DNA of 64,000 nt, from positions 809,534-873,533 of the forward strand of contig PCDI01000013.1 of assembly GCA_002778195.1 (NCBI GenBank), given 5' to 3'. How positions within the stretch are numbered: position 1 is the first letter of the stretch; each line of letters begins with the position of its first letter. Of this stretch, positions 21,523 to 32,283 are shown in pieces. Made by a program: the position numbers and the translations under genes. The DNA comes from Raffaelea ambrosiae. Taxonomy: Eukaryota > Ascomycota > Sordariomycetes > Ophiostomatales > Ophiostomataceae. Under the pieces are notes generated by a model, which saw only the letters and a program-made list of their open reading frames with translations, had not been told where the DNA came from and did not search any database.

Positions 21523-22235
21523 AGGGACAATGTGTTGCGTATCAAGGAACACATCACAAGGGAAACCAAGAAACCAAAAACTAACAGAGCAAATATAAAA
21601 TAAATGATCAACAAAGTTCTGATATGCATCATAAAGAAAGGGCACGAAGCCACCTTGGCATGTGAGGAGGCCAAAGCTATTAACCAAATGCCAACAAAAA
21701 AATAAGGATAAAAATAAAAATAAAAAAGAAAGAGATATGGTGGTGCTGTGTTGAGACGAAGTTGGGACAGAGCCTCACAATGTCGTCACCACGGTTTTGA
21801 CCGGCTTACCCCGCGTTGGTGTCGTATGATAATAGCAGATGATAGAAGAGAAAGCCTCATAAAATACTACGACGCTCGGGGTGCAGCAAATGTCCGTTGT
21901 TTTGCCCACCAGGATTAGTTTTCGACCCTGACAAATGCAAAATGCAAAGTCTCCGAGGCGTGCGAAAATGCGTGCCACTTTTTTTCAAAATAAAACACCA
22001 AATAAACATAATAAATGATAAATAAATAAATGCACCGCAAAAGAAAAAAATCAGCTTCAATTGACACCTGCATGTCGCAATACTTGTTTTGGGTCAAGTT
22101 CTTGAATATAAAACAATTTCATGTCGACTCTTGAATTCGCCGGGACGGACAAATGGCATAGACAGAGAGATAGAGACAATGGAAACTTTGAATCCTGCCC
22201 CTAGACTATCATATTGCGCCGCTGTAGCTAGTCCG
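21523..22235. other. Intergenic, AT-rich
   Basis: The 3' flank of the aminotransferase: A/T-rich with several AAATAAA-like stretches (21590-21730 and 22000-22060) that could direct 3' end formation. No gene was seen. Confidence 0.4.
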
Positions 22236-23256
22236 ATGGCTAGCACAAAGGTCCTTGTTCTCGGCGGCACAGGTTCGGCTGGCATCGTCCTTCTGCGGGC
22301 GCTGCTCTATCGCGGACATGCAATAATTGCCGACGCGCGGAACTCGAACAAGATTCCAGACGACGTCAAGGCCAGTCTGCTGCTGGAGGTACGTCCTAGC
22401 TAGCGTATGTCTTATTTGATGATGATTTGGCTAAAAGCGAGCACGCCGTTGTACCATTTGGGCCTCATGTTGACCCAACACACCAAAGGCGAAACCGATG
22501 ACGCAGAGGCCTTTTTCGCCGGCCATGGCCCAGGCCTCCGTGGTCGTCTCCCGCCTGGGGCCCAGCCTCAGCATCCGGGCCTTCATCACCACGCCGACCA
22601 TCATCGCCGACTTTTACACACAGAGTCGGGTTTCCCGCTCATGAAGCAGCACGGCGTCCGCCGCATCCTTGCCATGGGCACAATGTCCATCCTCAGGCCC
22701 GAGGACCAGGACACCTGGCTGCGCAGCCTCCTGGTCACGCCCCTGAAGTTGTTCATGCCCGTGATCTACCAGAACATACTTGAGTTGGCGGCGGCTTTTG
22801 CTAAGGAGACCGACCTGGACTGGACCGTCTTCCGCATCGCCATGATCCCCGGCCGGTCGGACGAGGCGAGCTGGCGGGCCAGGCGGGCCGACCGGGACGA
22901 TGGCGAGTCGTTTTGCCGGGTGGGTTGGCCAGAAGGGTTGGGCAATGTCGCAAAAGCGGGCACTGCTGGCGCGGTGGCTCGTGGACGAGGCGGAGACGGA
23001 GACGGCGAGCTCGAAATGGATACGGAAGATGCCGCATGTCAGCCGGGTGGCGGGCAGGAAGAGGAGAACGGCGAGCACAGAAACAAGCTTTACACCAGTC
23101 CGGCAAACGTTTAGTTTGGTTTCTTATTTTGGTCGCAAGACGTTTTCTTTCATACCACAGTCCACGTGCTTCTGGGTTGTTTGGAGGCTTTACTATGTAG
23201 TTAGTGTTCTGTTTCCGACGGGAATGGGGCTTCTTAAGGTGAGTGAAAGTATCTGA
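22236..23256 (+). pseudogene. Frameshifted NmrA/SDR-like NAD(P)-binding protein
   Basis: This is a broken gene for a Rossmann-fold NAD(P)-binding protein of the NmrA/atypical SDR type. It begins with MASTKVLVLGGTGSAG (GxxGxxG dinucleotide motif), followed by a candidate intron starting GTACGT at 22389. After that, recognisable family segments continue but change frame three times: GETDDAEAFF (frame of the ATG), then MAQASVVVSRLGPSLSIRA from 22525 (next frame), then FPLMKQHGVRRILAMGT from about 22630 (back to the first frame), then GWVGQKGWAMSQKRALLARW from about 22915 (second frame again) to a stop at 23256. Each reading frame is well preserved within its segment, so decay looks recent; assembly indels are an alternative. 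The downstream end is approximate, since the ancestral stop has probably been lost. It is not expected to yield a working enzyme as it stands. Confidence 0.65.
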
Positions 23257-25985
23257 TTCAAAGCAAACATGAACTCTTGGGTTACTATATGCCATTCCAA
23301 AGAATGGCCAAACTGGCAAGACCCGAGGCGATGCAACATGGAGAAGGCCTTTTAGTTTACCGATCCTCAATCGAGATGCCTACGAGTATGAAGGATGTTG
23401 TCATGGGGTTTCAAATGGCATCCTCCACCAGGGGTCCTGTCCTGCACAGCGAGCTACATAAGAGGTGTAAGATATGCCTCCATAGAACAATGTAGCACAC
23501 ATCCTTTTTTTAGACAAGCTTATATAATATTAGAGACCCGAGAACACAAAAAGCAGCAGGTTGCCGAGAAACTGTTTGACCGCAAGGCAGAGACGACGGA
23601 GAAACTATGTGTCAGCGGGGAAGCTCGGCCAAGTGGGTGTGAGCCGCAAGGCGTCTTTTGGCCAAGCGGACGGCGCTTTGGGAAGCGGAGGGGGGCTGTG
23701 GATTCATGACGGAGACCGTGGAATAGTCCAAGACCACAACGTGAGTGACAGTCAACTGTACGAGTATTTGATCAGCAAAGCCAAGCTGGGGCTGCTTTTC
23801 CAGCCCCGACTTGGCTCGTCAGCACTGTCCTTGATTAGCCCAAGCGCCAAAAGCTTGACTCGTGCATAGCCAAGACATGCGTCCATTGTCAGACAAGACA
23901 CAAAGAAACAGCAATACTGCACGAGTAGCTAATAACTAGTAGACCCTTTGTGAACGATGACTAAAACAAAGCACACGATGGCGGTGCATTTCAACCACAA
24001 TGTGCTTCATCCAACTGCCGTATTTGCAAGATCGACGGCAGCAGCCCAGACTATTTACACCGCAAACCAGGACGAAAGCAGAGCTGACAAAGGCTCTTGC
24101 AGCTCGTTGAAACGTAGCCCGCATGGCGGACTCGTTTCAGGAAGGCGTCGTCTTTTGGATGGTACGGGCGGCCTTTTTTTCTCGCCTGCCGGGTATCGGC
24201 AGGTCGATCCTTCCTGTCCTCTTGGCGGACACAGTAACTGGACCCCCATAGCGACCAGAGACGTGGTTCGCAGCCCGTCAAGACAGTCGACGGGCAGCCC
24301 GAACAGGAAGTCGAAGATGCTTGGTGGGAATTATCTGCACAGAATCCTGCCGCTGGGATGTGTCTCTGTAGGATACACCGTGTGAGTTGTACATCTCAGC
24401 ACATCTCAGCACATTACTGCACATTTCCGCTTCTTGGAAATATCTTTGTGCCCGCATTTGCATCCATCCTCAAAAACCATTTGCATACGCGGCCAGGACG
24501 GATCACCGAGCAGGACCAAGAAGCAGTCGTCGGGTGACAGGCAAGGCGTCGTCATGCCCTCGTCAGACGGGGATGCGTCATCGTCCTTCTTTGTCCAATC
24601 CGGTCAGATTTTGCGGCACGACGGCACTTCAACCACGGGAGCTGGGGGCGTGCTCACCTGCATAGCAACCTTCAGGACCCTGATAATACTACTATGTATG
24701 TATTGAGACTTATTAGCCAACAACTGCTGGCATAGGAGAGGCACAGCCAGCCAGCGGTGGCTGCCGCAGCCCGGCCACAGGGTTTCTGACTGCCACCCAT
24801 CTTGTAAAGACATTACCACAGTAGCTACAGCCACCGGCCGTGTAAACTTGCCACTCGATCTGGGCAGGAAGGCTGCACTTTCCTTTTTCCCCCCTCTCGT
24901 TTGCCTTGTGTCTCTGTGCGCCTGTCTCTGCCTCCGCCTCTGCCTCTGATTATCTTGACAGTCAGCCTGCCCTCGCACTGTATGGCGCGCTAGCCACGGC
25001 GGCACCGCCCAACCCTGCAACAACGAGAGGGACCCTGTAAGATTGGCTGGTTCTTGGGGGGCTCGCGCGCGCGCTGGCACCTGCCCAGTAGCGCCGGCCG
25101 CCGCGGACCCTTTCCTTTTTTTGGAGGCAGCCAGGATAGGAAAGAGCCTCTGTCGTCACTGCCGTTTGGAAGCAGAAGATTCGGCTCAGCTTTGTATGCA
25201 CCCGATTGGCAATGGCGATGGAAAAAGTTGCAGAAAAAAAGAGGCAAACAAAAAAAGAGTCTCATGTCCTGCGCCCCATTCTCAGCTCGACCTCGCCGTC
25301 TCCTCTCGCCCCCTCGTCGCGTCTCCGGCAACAGCAATTCGTTCTACCCTGAAGAATGCGCGCTTGGCATGCTCTCCTGCAAGTAAGCAAGTATTACTTG
25401 TAGTGAATCCCCATTTTCTGGTCTCCACCCTCCCCTTTCTTTTTTCCCAGCACTTCTTGGCTGCTCAGCTCTGTGGACCTCCTTCACAGAAACGCGGACA
25501 CAACGCCTGCCTTTCACACCCCAAACGCACCACCCACCCACACCTCGGCGCCGTGCTTCGCCCTCCTGCCCTGCCGAGACGCCTGGCTAGCTTCATTTTA
25601 AACTTTTCCGTCGCCTTGGCATTGCTGCTTGTTCAGCGCCCGCAATAATAGCTGGTGTCGGTGCTCGCCCTCTCTGGAGTCCTATCTGCGCCATCTCTGC
25701 GCCATCTCTGCACCATCTCTGCACCACCCCTTACATAGTAGCTTTTTTCCCTCGTGTTTTCCGTATTTTGTTTGCCCTTTACATACATATAGACTTAATT
25801 TCTCTCCGGGGTTCGTGTCTTCTCTAGCGAGCTTTTTTTTTGTTTTGCCCATTTTCCTGTTATTTATCTTTCTATCTTTCCCATATATTTTCCCTTTTCT
25901 TTTCTTCCCGTCCCCTTTCCTTTTTCCTAATACAGTGCCTCACACTCGACCCTCCCCTCCTTCTCTTCTCTGTCCCTTCTTCACC
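23257..25985. other. Gene-free region with hairpins, upstream of aspartic protease
   Basis: No supportable coding sequence in 2.7 kb. It contains inverted repeats (23779-23816, 24185-24203, 24273-24295) and a short direct repeat of tcagcacat (24390-24412). A long CT-rich stretch (about 25400-25980) forms the promoter/5' leader of the protease gene, with an imperfect run of gcgccatctct/gcaccatctct units near 25690-25725. Confidence 0.4.
23779..23816. repeat. Inverted repeat (hairpin)
   Basis: Two 16-base arms, 23779-23794 and 23801-23816, pair at 14 of 16 positions around a 6-base loop (cttttc). The two mismatches sit together in mid-stem. A stable stem-loop could form in RNA from either strand; no gene end is close enough to call it a terminator. 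Confidence 0.7.
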
Positions 25986-27929
25986 ATGAAGGGCACTTCT
26001 GTTGCCGCGGGCGCCCTGCTGGCTGCCTCTGTCAATGCCACCGAGGGCGTTGTCCAGATGGACATTGCGCGCCGCTCGCCGCACCCGCGTGCCATCCGTC
26101 GCGCCACCAGCTCGACCGACTCGACCACCATCATCAACAACCAGACCCAGGGCGGCTACTTTGTTGCGGCCAAGATTGGCACCCCGGGCCAGTCTCTCAC
26201 TCTGCAGCTGGACACCGGCAGCAGCGACATCTGGGTGCCGTCGTCCAGCGCCAGCGTCTGCACGGAAGGCTCCGAAACCGCACCAGACGGCTGCGATCTG
26301 GGCTCCTGTATGCATACACTCCTGTCCCCTGTTCCCGCCTTCCCCCCCTGTAGCTTGGTTCCTGTTTCTTCTAACAAAGTCAGTCGACTCCTCCGACTCC
26401 TCCACCTTCACCGTCGTCGACCGCAACGGCTTCGACATCTCCTATGTCGACAACAGCTACGCCAAGGGCGACTACTTCACCGACGTGTTCGCCATCGGTA
26501 GCAGCTCCTTGAAGAACGTCACCATGGGCCTGGGCCGCAGCACAGACATCAGCTTTGGCTTGGTCGGTGTTGGTTACGCCACGAACGAGGCTATTGTTTC
26601 CACCGAGCAGTCTTTGTCCGCTGCTTATAACAACCTGCCCGTTATGATGGTCAACGACGGTGTCATCAAGACCAATGCTTACAGCCTTTGGTTGAATGAC
26701 CTTGGTAAGTCGGGTCTTTTATTGTTGTTGTGTTATTGGTACCAGGGTGGAGGAAGGAAGGACATGGTGCGGGAAAAGCGGCCAGGGGGAGTTAGTGCTA
26801 CCGCACACGGCAGGGGGTTGACGTGTACCGTGCTCTGCGTTCTGTGGAACGCAACACACAAAGAGGGAGAATTGGGGGGAAGCAGGATATTGAGGTGGAC
26901 AAGAAAAAAACAAAGAGGAAAAAAGAAAAGAAAAAAAAAAGAAAAAACAGCAGACAATATGGGCCTTGAGCTAACCCCCTCTTCCCGGCAGACGCCAGCT
27001 CCGGCAACCTCCTCTTCGGCGGCATCGACACCGAAAAGTACAAGGGCGAACTGACCGTCATTGACATCTACGAGGACTCCAACACCGGCACCTACTCGTC
27101 GTTCATTGTCGCCCTGACGTCTCTTAACGCCAGCAGTCCCAGCGGCGCGGACACTCTGACCTCGAGCGGCTTCCCTGCCGCCGTCGTCCTTGACTCCGGC
27201 ACCACCCTGACCTACGTTCCCCAGGACCTGGCCGAGGAGATCTGGAAGGAGGCTGGTGCCGAGTACGACGCCGATGCTGGCATTGCCCTCATCCCGTGCA
27301 GCCTGCAGACCAGCGCTGGTGTCTTCTCCTTTGGCTTCGGCGGCCCGGGCGGTCCGGTGATCAACGTCACCATGGACGAGCTCGTCCTGGATGTCTCCAC
27401 CACCGACGGCCAGACCTACACCTACCCGACTGGCAAGCACAAGGGCGAGGCTGCCTGCGAGTTCGGCATCCAGAACCAGACGGGCGCCCCGTACCTGCTG
27501 GGCGACACCTTCCTGCGCTCTGCGTACGTCGTGTACGATCTGGAGAACAACAAGATCGCCATTGCCCCCACCGACTTCAACAGCACCGACAGCAACATCG
27601 TCGCTTTTGCCAGCTCCGGTGCTCCGATCCCGTCTGCCACCACGGCTCCTGGTCAGGCCGCCGTCACTGCTGCCACGGCGTCCTCCGTTGCGACTGAGCC
27701 GGCCTATGCAGCCTCGTCTGGTTTCGCGCACTCGACGGCCACGGCCACCAGCTCGTCGGGCGGCTCGGGCTCGGGCTCGAGCTCTGGTTCCGACTCGTCC
27801 TCCAGCGCGTCTTCGTCGTCCAGCCAGAATGCGGGTGCTTCGCTGGCGCCCAGCCTGCCGATGGACCTGGTGCGCGTCGGCTTTGTCAGCACTGCTCTGT
27901 TTATGGTCGGTGGTCTGCTCATGCTGTAA
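25986..27929 (+). CDS. GPI-anchored aspartic protease (yapsin-like, A1 family)
   Basis: A 526-residue pepsin-family protease expected at the cell surface. Exons are 25986-26307, 26384-26704 and 26992-27929, with both introns in phase 1 (76 and 287 nt). A signal peptide (about residues 1-18) and a short basic propeptide (with RR sites near residues 30 and 38) precede the catalytic domain. The catalytic aspartates are in DTGSSD (~residue 76) and DSGTT (~281). The flap-region tyrosine motif is divergent, as in yapsins and candidapepsins. After the catalytic domain (to ~430) comes a ~75-residue Ser/Gly/Thr/Ala-rich stalk and a C-terminal hydrophobic segment ending in GGLLML, a GPI-attachment signal. 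Likely roles are processing of wall or secreted proteins at basic sites. The start was chosen as the first ATG of the signal peptide (CACCATG). Confidence 0.93.
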
Positions 27930-28841
27930 ACAGCAGGAGTCCAGGGATGTATTGAGAAGAGCATTTCGCGCACGTCTCTTTCACGCATGTGATACCCAAA
28001 GAGAAGGAAAGGTGGTGTGAGAAGTGGAGGGGATGAAAAGAGGAAGAAGAAACTGAGAAAGCAAAAAAAAACAAAAAAAAAACGGGTTGATCTTGCATCA
28101 GGGCTGCATTCGGGTTAGGCGGGCTGGGTCAGGATTTCCATCTCTTCGACAGATGACATTTATTTTGGTTTTGGGGTTTCTTTACACAAGACAAGGGGCT
28201 GCATTTGAGCCGATTATCGGCCTGCACGACGATCTGGGTTAATATCTAGAGGTCACACATATATCATAATATATAAATACATTCGCCTCTATTGTACGTC
28301 ATATTCGAGATCGTTGTTGTTTGGGGGGATAACAGGAGTAGCAACCATTATAAGTGATATCGTCAATTGGGCTCCGTCAGAGGAATGGGATCCGCTGTGA
28401 TTGGACGGCCAGGGTCGCACAGCTCTGCGGGCAGAAGTACCCGCTCGCGCAGATTGCAGCGAGAAGATACAAGTGTCAATTCGGAGCTTAATCGTTTTTT
28501 GACAGGGGCTCTGCGCGCGCTTCCCCGAATGGGCCTGTCGACCCATTAAATTTTTTTAGAGACTCATTTTTTTGCTTCGCAGTTTTTGCTGTCAGTCCAC
28601 ACACGACAACGACATCGACCCTCCCCCCCCTCTCCGACTCACCTCTTCTCCATTCCGCCTCTCTCCCCGGGGACTCGCCCTTTCTTTGCCTTACTATTTT
28701 CTCTCTCCCGTTGCCTCCACCAGCCTGCCATGCTGGTTCTCTCCCGGGCGTCCTCCTCAGTTTAGAACTCTATTATTTTGTCCCCTCCTCAGCCTCGTCG
28801 ATTGTCTCATTTGGTGTGTCTTCGCCTGCAGATCGCCCACG
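27930..28841. other. Intergenic (protease 3' flank / EF-G1 promoter)
   Basis: No gene was seen. An AT-rich block (tatatcataatatataaatac, 28259-28280) is followed by a C/T-rich leader (28600-28840) directly before the EF-G1 ATG, typical of a fungal promoter and 5' leader. Confidence 0.4.
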
Positions 28842-31711
28842 ATGAATGCGCGCAGAGCCGTGTCTCTGCTCGACAGCAGCAGCAGAGCCGGCTGCCGTGC
28901 CCAACAGCTGCTGTTTTCCCGGACCAGCGGTGTCGCCAGCGCTGCTCGTCCCTTCAGCCTCGTCGCCTCTTCTTCAATCTCGAAAACGACCATTCCCCAC
29001 CGACAACCCCCCTCCTCCTCTTCTTCCTCCTCCTCCTCCTCCTCTACGACTTCCACGACTTTCTCTTCTCCCTTCACATCCCGACCGAGACGGCAATGGT
29101 TCAGCCAGAGCGCACATGTGCGCGCCATTAGCGCCGCCGAGGCAGCGTACGTCTGGGAATTCTGAGAACAGAGAGAAAAGAAAGAAAGAGGAAAACAGAG
29201 TGCTGACTTGCAAGACAGGCTCAAGGCGGCCCAGGATGCGCAGGCCAATCTGACAGCGGAGCAGGTGGCAGCCAACATGAGCCCTGAAGAGGCCAAGCGG
29301 CTGTCGGCAGTGCGGAACATTGGGATTGCTGTGAGTGCCGCGGGCGCCTTTTGCAACGAGCTCCAGCGTGCGCTCTTGTTGAGTTTCAAGTCTCAAACTC
29401 AAACTAACCAAACCACGCTCTCTTCCAGGCCCACATTGACAGCGGCAAGACGACGGTTACGGAGCGCGTGCTCTTCTACACGGGCCGCATCAAGTCCATC
29501 CACGAGGTGCGCGGGCGCGACTCGGTCGGCGCCAAGATGGACTCCATGGAGCTGGAGCGCGAGCGCGGTATCACCATCCAGTCGGCGGCGACGTTCTGCG
29601 ACTGGGTCAAGAAGAACGACGGTACGGGCGAGGACGAGTCGTACCACATCAACCTGATCGACACGCCGGGCCACATTGATTTTACGATCGAGGTGGAGCG
29701 GGCGCTGCGGGTGCTGGACGGCGCGGTGATGATCCTGTGCGCGGCCAGCGGCGTGCAGAGCCAGACGATCACGGTGGACCGGCAGATGAAGCGGTACAAC
29801 GTGCCGCGCATCAGCTTTGTCAACAAGATGGACCGCATGGGGGCGAACCCGTGGAAGGCGATCGACGGCATCAACAACAAGCTCAAGATTGCGGCGGCGG
29901 CGGTGCAGATCCCGATCGGCGCGGAGAAGGAGTTTGAGGGCGTGGTGGACCTGATCCACATGCGGGCGATCCGCAACACGGGCCAGCGCGGCATCACGCT
30001 CAAGATCACGGACGAGATCCCGGCGGAGCTGCAGGAGCTGGCCCAGGAGAAGCGGCAGGAGCTGATTGAGAAGCTGGCGGACGTGGACGACGAGATGGCG
30101 GAGATGTTTCTGGAGGAGCAGGAGCCGACGCCGGCGCAGATCAAGGCGGCGATCCGGCGGGCGACGATCAACCTCAAGTTCACGCCGGTGCTGATGGGCA
30201 CGGCGCTGGCGGACAAGGCGGTGCAGCCGATGCTGGACGCGGTGTGCGACTACCTGCCGAACCCGGGCGAGGTCAAGAACACGGCGCTGGACCGCGACCG
30301 CGGCGAGAAGGCGGTGCAGCTGGTGCCGTACAACTCGCTGCCGTTTGTGGGGCTGGCGTTCAAGCTGGAGGAGAACCCCTACGGGCAGCTGACGTACATC
30401 CGCGTGTACCAGGGCTCGCTCCGGAAGGGCACGTACCTGTTCAACGGGCGCACGGGCAAGAAGGTGCGGATTCCGCGCATTGTGCGCATGCACTCCAACG
30501 AGATGGAGGACGTGGCCGAGGTGGGCGCGGGCGAGATCTGCGCCGTGTTCGGCGTCGACTGCGCGTCGGGCGACACGTTTACCGACGGCCACCTGCCGTA
30601 CACGATGACGTCCATGTTTGTGCCGGACGCGGTCATGTCGCTGTCCATCAAGCCGAAGCGCAGCAGCGACGCGGACAGCTTCTCCAAGGCCATCAACCGC
30701 TTCCAGCGCGAGGACCCGACGTTCCGCGTGCACGTCGACGAGGAGTCCGAGGAGACCATCATCTCGGGCATGGGCGAGCTGCACCTGGAGGTGTACATTG
30801 AGCGGCTGCGCCGCGAGTACCACGTCGACTGCGAGGTGGGCCAGCCGCGCGTGGCGTACCGCGAGACGATCACGCGCCGCGCCGAGTTTGACTATCTGCT
30901 GCGGCGGCAGACCGGCGGGCCGGGCGACTTTGCCAAGGTCATTGGCTACATTGAGCCGAACACGCACGTGGAGGAGGAGGAGGAGGAAGGTGGTGCTGGT
31001 GCTGCTGGTGCTGCTGGTGCTGGTGCTGGTGCTGGTGCTGGTGATGGCGGCGAAGACGGCAGCGAGGGCATCGTGGAGAAGAACCACTTTGAGACGCGGG
31101 TGACGGGCGGCAACATCCCGGACAAGTTCCTGTCGGCGTGTGCCAAGGGCTTTGAGCTGGCGTGCCTCAAGGGCCCGCAGCTGGGCCACCGGGTGATTGG
31201 CACGTCGATGGTGATTCTGGACGGCGCGACGCACGTGACCGACTCGTCCGACTATGCGTTCAACCTGGCGACGCAGATGGCGTTCCGGCACGTCTTCAAG
31301 GACGCCGGCGGGCAGGTGCTGGAGCCGCTGATGCGCACGACGATCATGGCGCCCAACGAGTTCCAGGGCAACCTGCTGATGCTGATCAACAAGCGCGGCA
31401 CCGTGGTGGACACGGAGATCGGGCCCGACGACTTTACGCTGACGGCCGACTGCTCGCTGAACGCCATGTTTGGCTTCAGCACGGATCTGCGCGCGGCCAC
31501 CCAGGGCAAGGGCGAGTTCTCCATGGAGTTTTCGCGCTATGCCCCGGCGCCGCCTCATTTGCAGTATGTCACTCCCATTCTCCCCCCCCCCCCCCCCCTT
31601 CCGCCCCTTTTTCTTTGGTCCTCTTTCTGTTTGCATATCGTACTAACACCCTACAGGAAAGAGTTGATCGCCAAGCACGAGAAGGAGCTCGAAGCCAAGC
31701 GCACGAAATAG
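28842..31711 (+). CDS. MEF1: Mitochondrial translation elongation factor G 1
   Basis: This GTPase catalyses ribosomal translocation in mitochondria. Exons are 28842-29146, 29219-29330, 29429-31563 and 31657-31711, giving 868 residues (yeast Mef1 has 761). The N-terminal ~100 residues are Ser/Arg-rich and act as a presequence. G-motifs: AHIDSGKTT (G1, split from exon 2 by an intron placed just before AH), RGITIQSAAT (G2), DTPGHIDF (G3) and NKMDR (G4). Domains II-V follow, including SGMGELHLEVYIERL of domain III. Domain IV carries an insertion of about 35 residues (~651-684), a Glu run followed by a (Gly-Ala)n run encoded by a GGTGCT repeat at 30967-31065, not found in canonical EF-G. Intron 3 contains a 17-C homopolymer (31582-31598), and the last exon is only 55 nt. 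Reading straight through that intron would give a wrong C-terminus. Confidence 0.95.
30967..31065 (+). repeat. In-frame GAG/GGTGCT repeat inside EF-G1
   Basis: A coding microsatellite: a run of GAG codons followed by alternating GGT/GCT codons, translating to poly-Glu and then Gly-Ala repeats inside domain IV of the EF-G1 gene. Confidence 0.9.
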
Positions 31712-32283
31712 AGCTGTGTGAGAACCTAGACACGGGAGACGTGGCGTGCTCTCAGAATCTCAACATACAACAATGTACAAAATGTACCAATTAGAAGAGA
31801 GAGAGAGAGAGATAAATAAGAGAGAACGACCAAAGAAGAGGACCTCTGCCAGGGAAAAAGAGAAAACATGGTTGGTGCTTTCAGCCCCGTGGCATGGAGG
31901 ATGGGTGTACATGGGGGGGGGGGGAAACAAAAGGCAGTATTCTGTTCACGACATTGGATCACATTTGCAAATCTTCCTTGGGAGGGAAGAGGGAGTTGGA
32001 ATGAATGGGAATGAATGTATTAGAAGACAAAAAGAAAGGAAACGGAACTGCAGGAAAACCTGCAGAGAAACACTCGAAACACTCGAAACACTCTCGAAAA
32101 CGCCTTTGAAAAAAAAAAGAAAAGAAAATCAAAAGACCAGGACGACCCAATAGAAAAAAAAGCATCTTCACTCCATCTTCCACCTTGATTTTCACATAGT
32201 ACTGTGCTCATTTGTTTTCTCCCCCCCCCCTCTTCTCTGTCTCGCACACACAAAAACACATCTTTCTCCCCTCCCTCCCTCTC
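31712..32283. other. Convergent intergenic region (EF-G1 / F-box gene)
   Basis: This holds the 3' ends of two converging genes. It contains a GA microsatellite (31795-31813), a G run (31912-31924) and A-rich stretches. No gene was seen. Confidence 0.45.

Noticed and set aside
20230..23256. Secondary-metabolite cluster formed by the aminotransferase and the SDR-like gene
   Set aside because: No core synthase, P450, transporter of the usual type or pathway regulator lies beside them, and the SDR-like gene is broken.
29399..31636. Long minus-strand open frame opposite EF-G1
   Set aside because: Arg/His-rich antisense shadow of a strongly biased gene; the plus strand carries all EF-G motifs.
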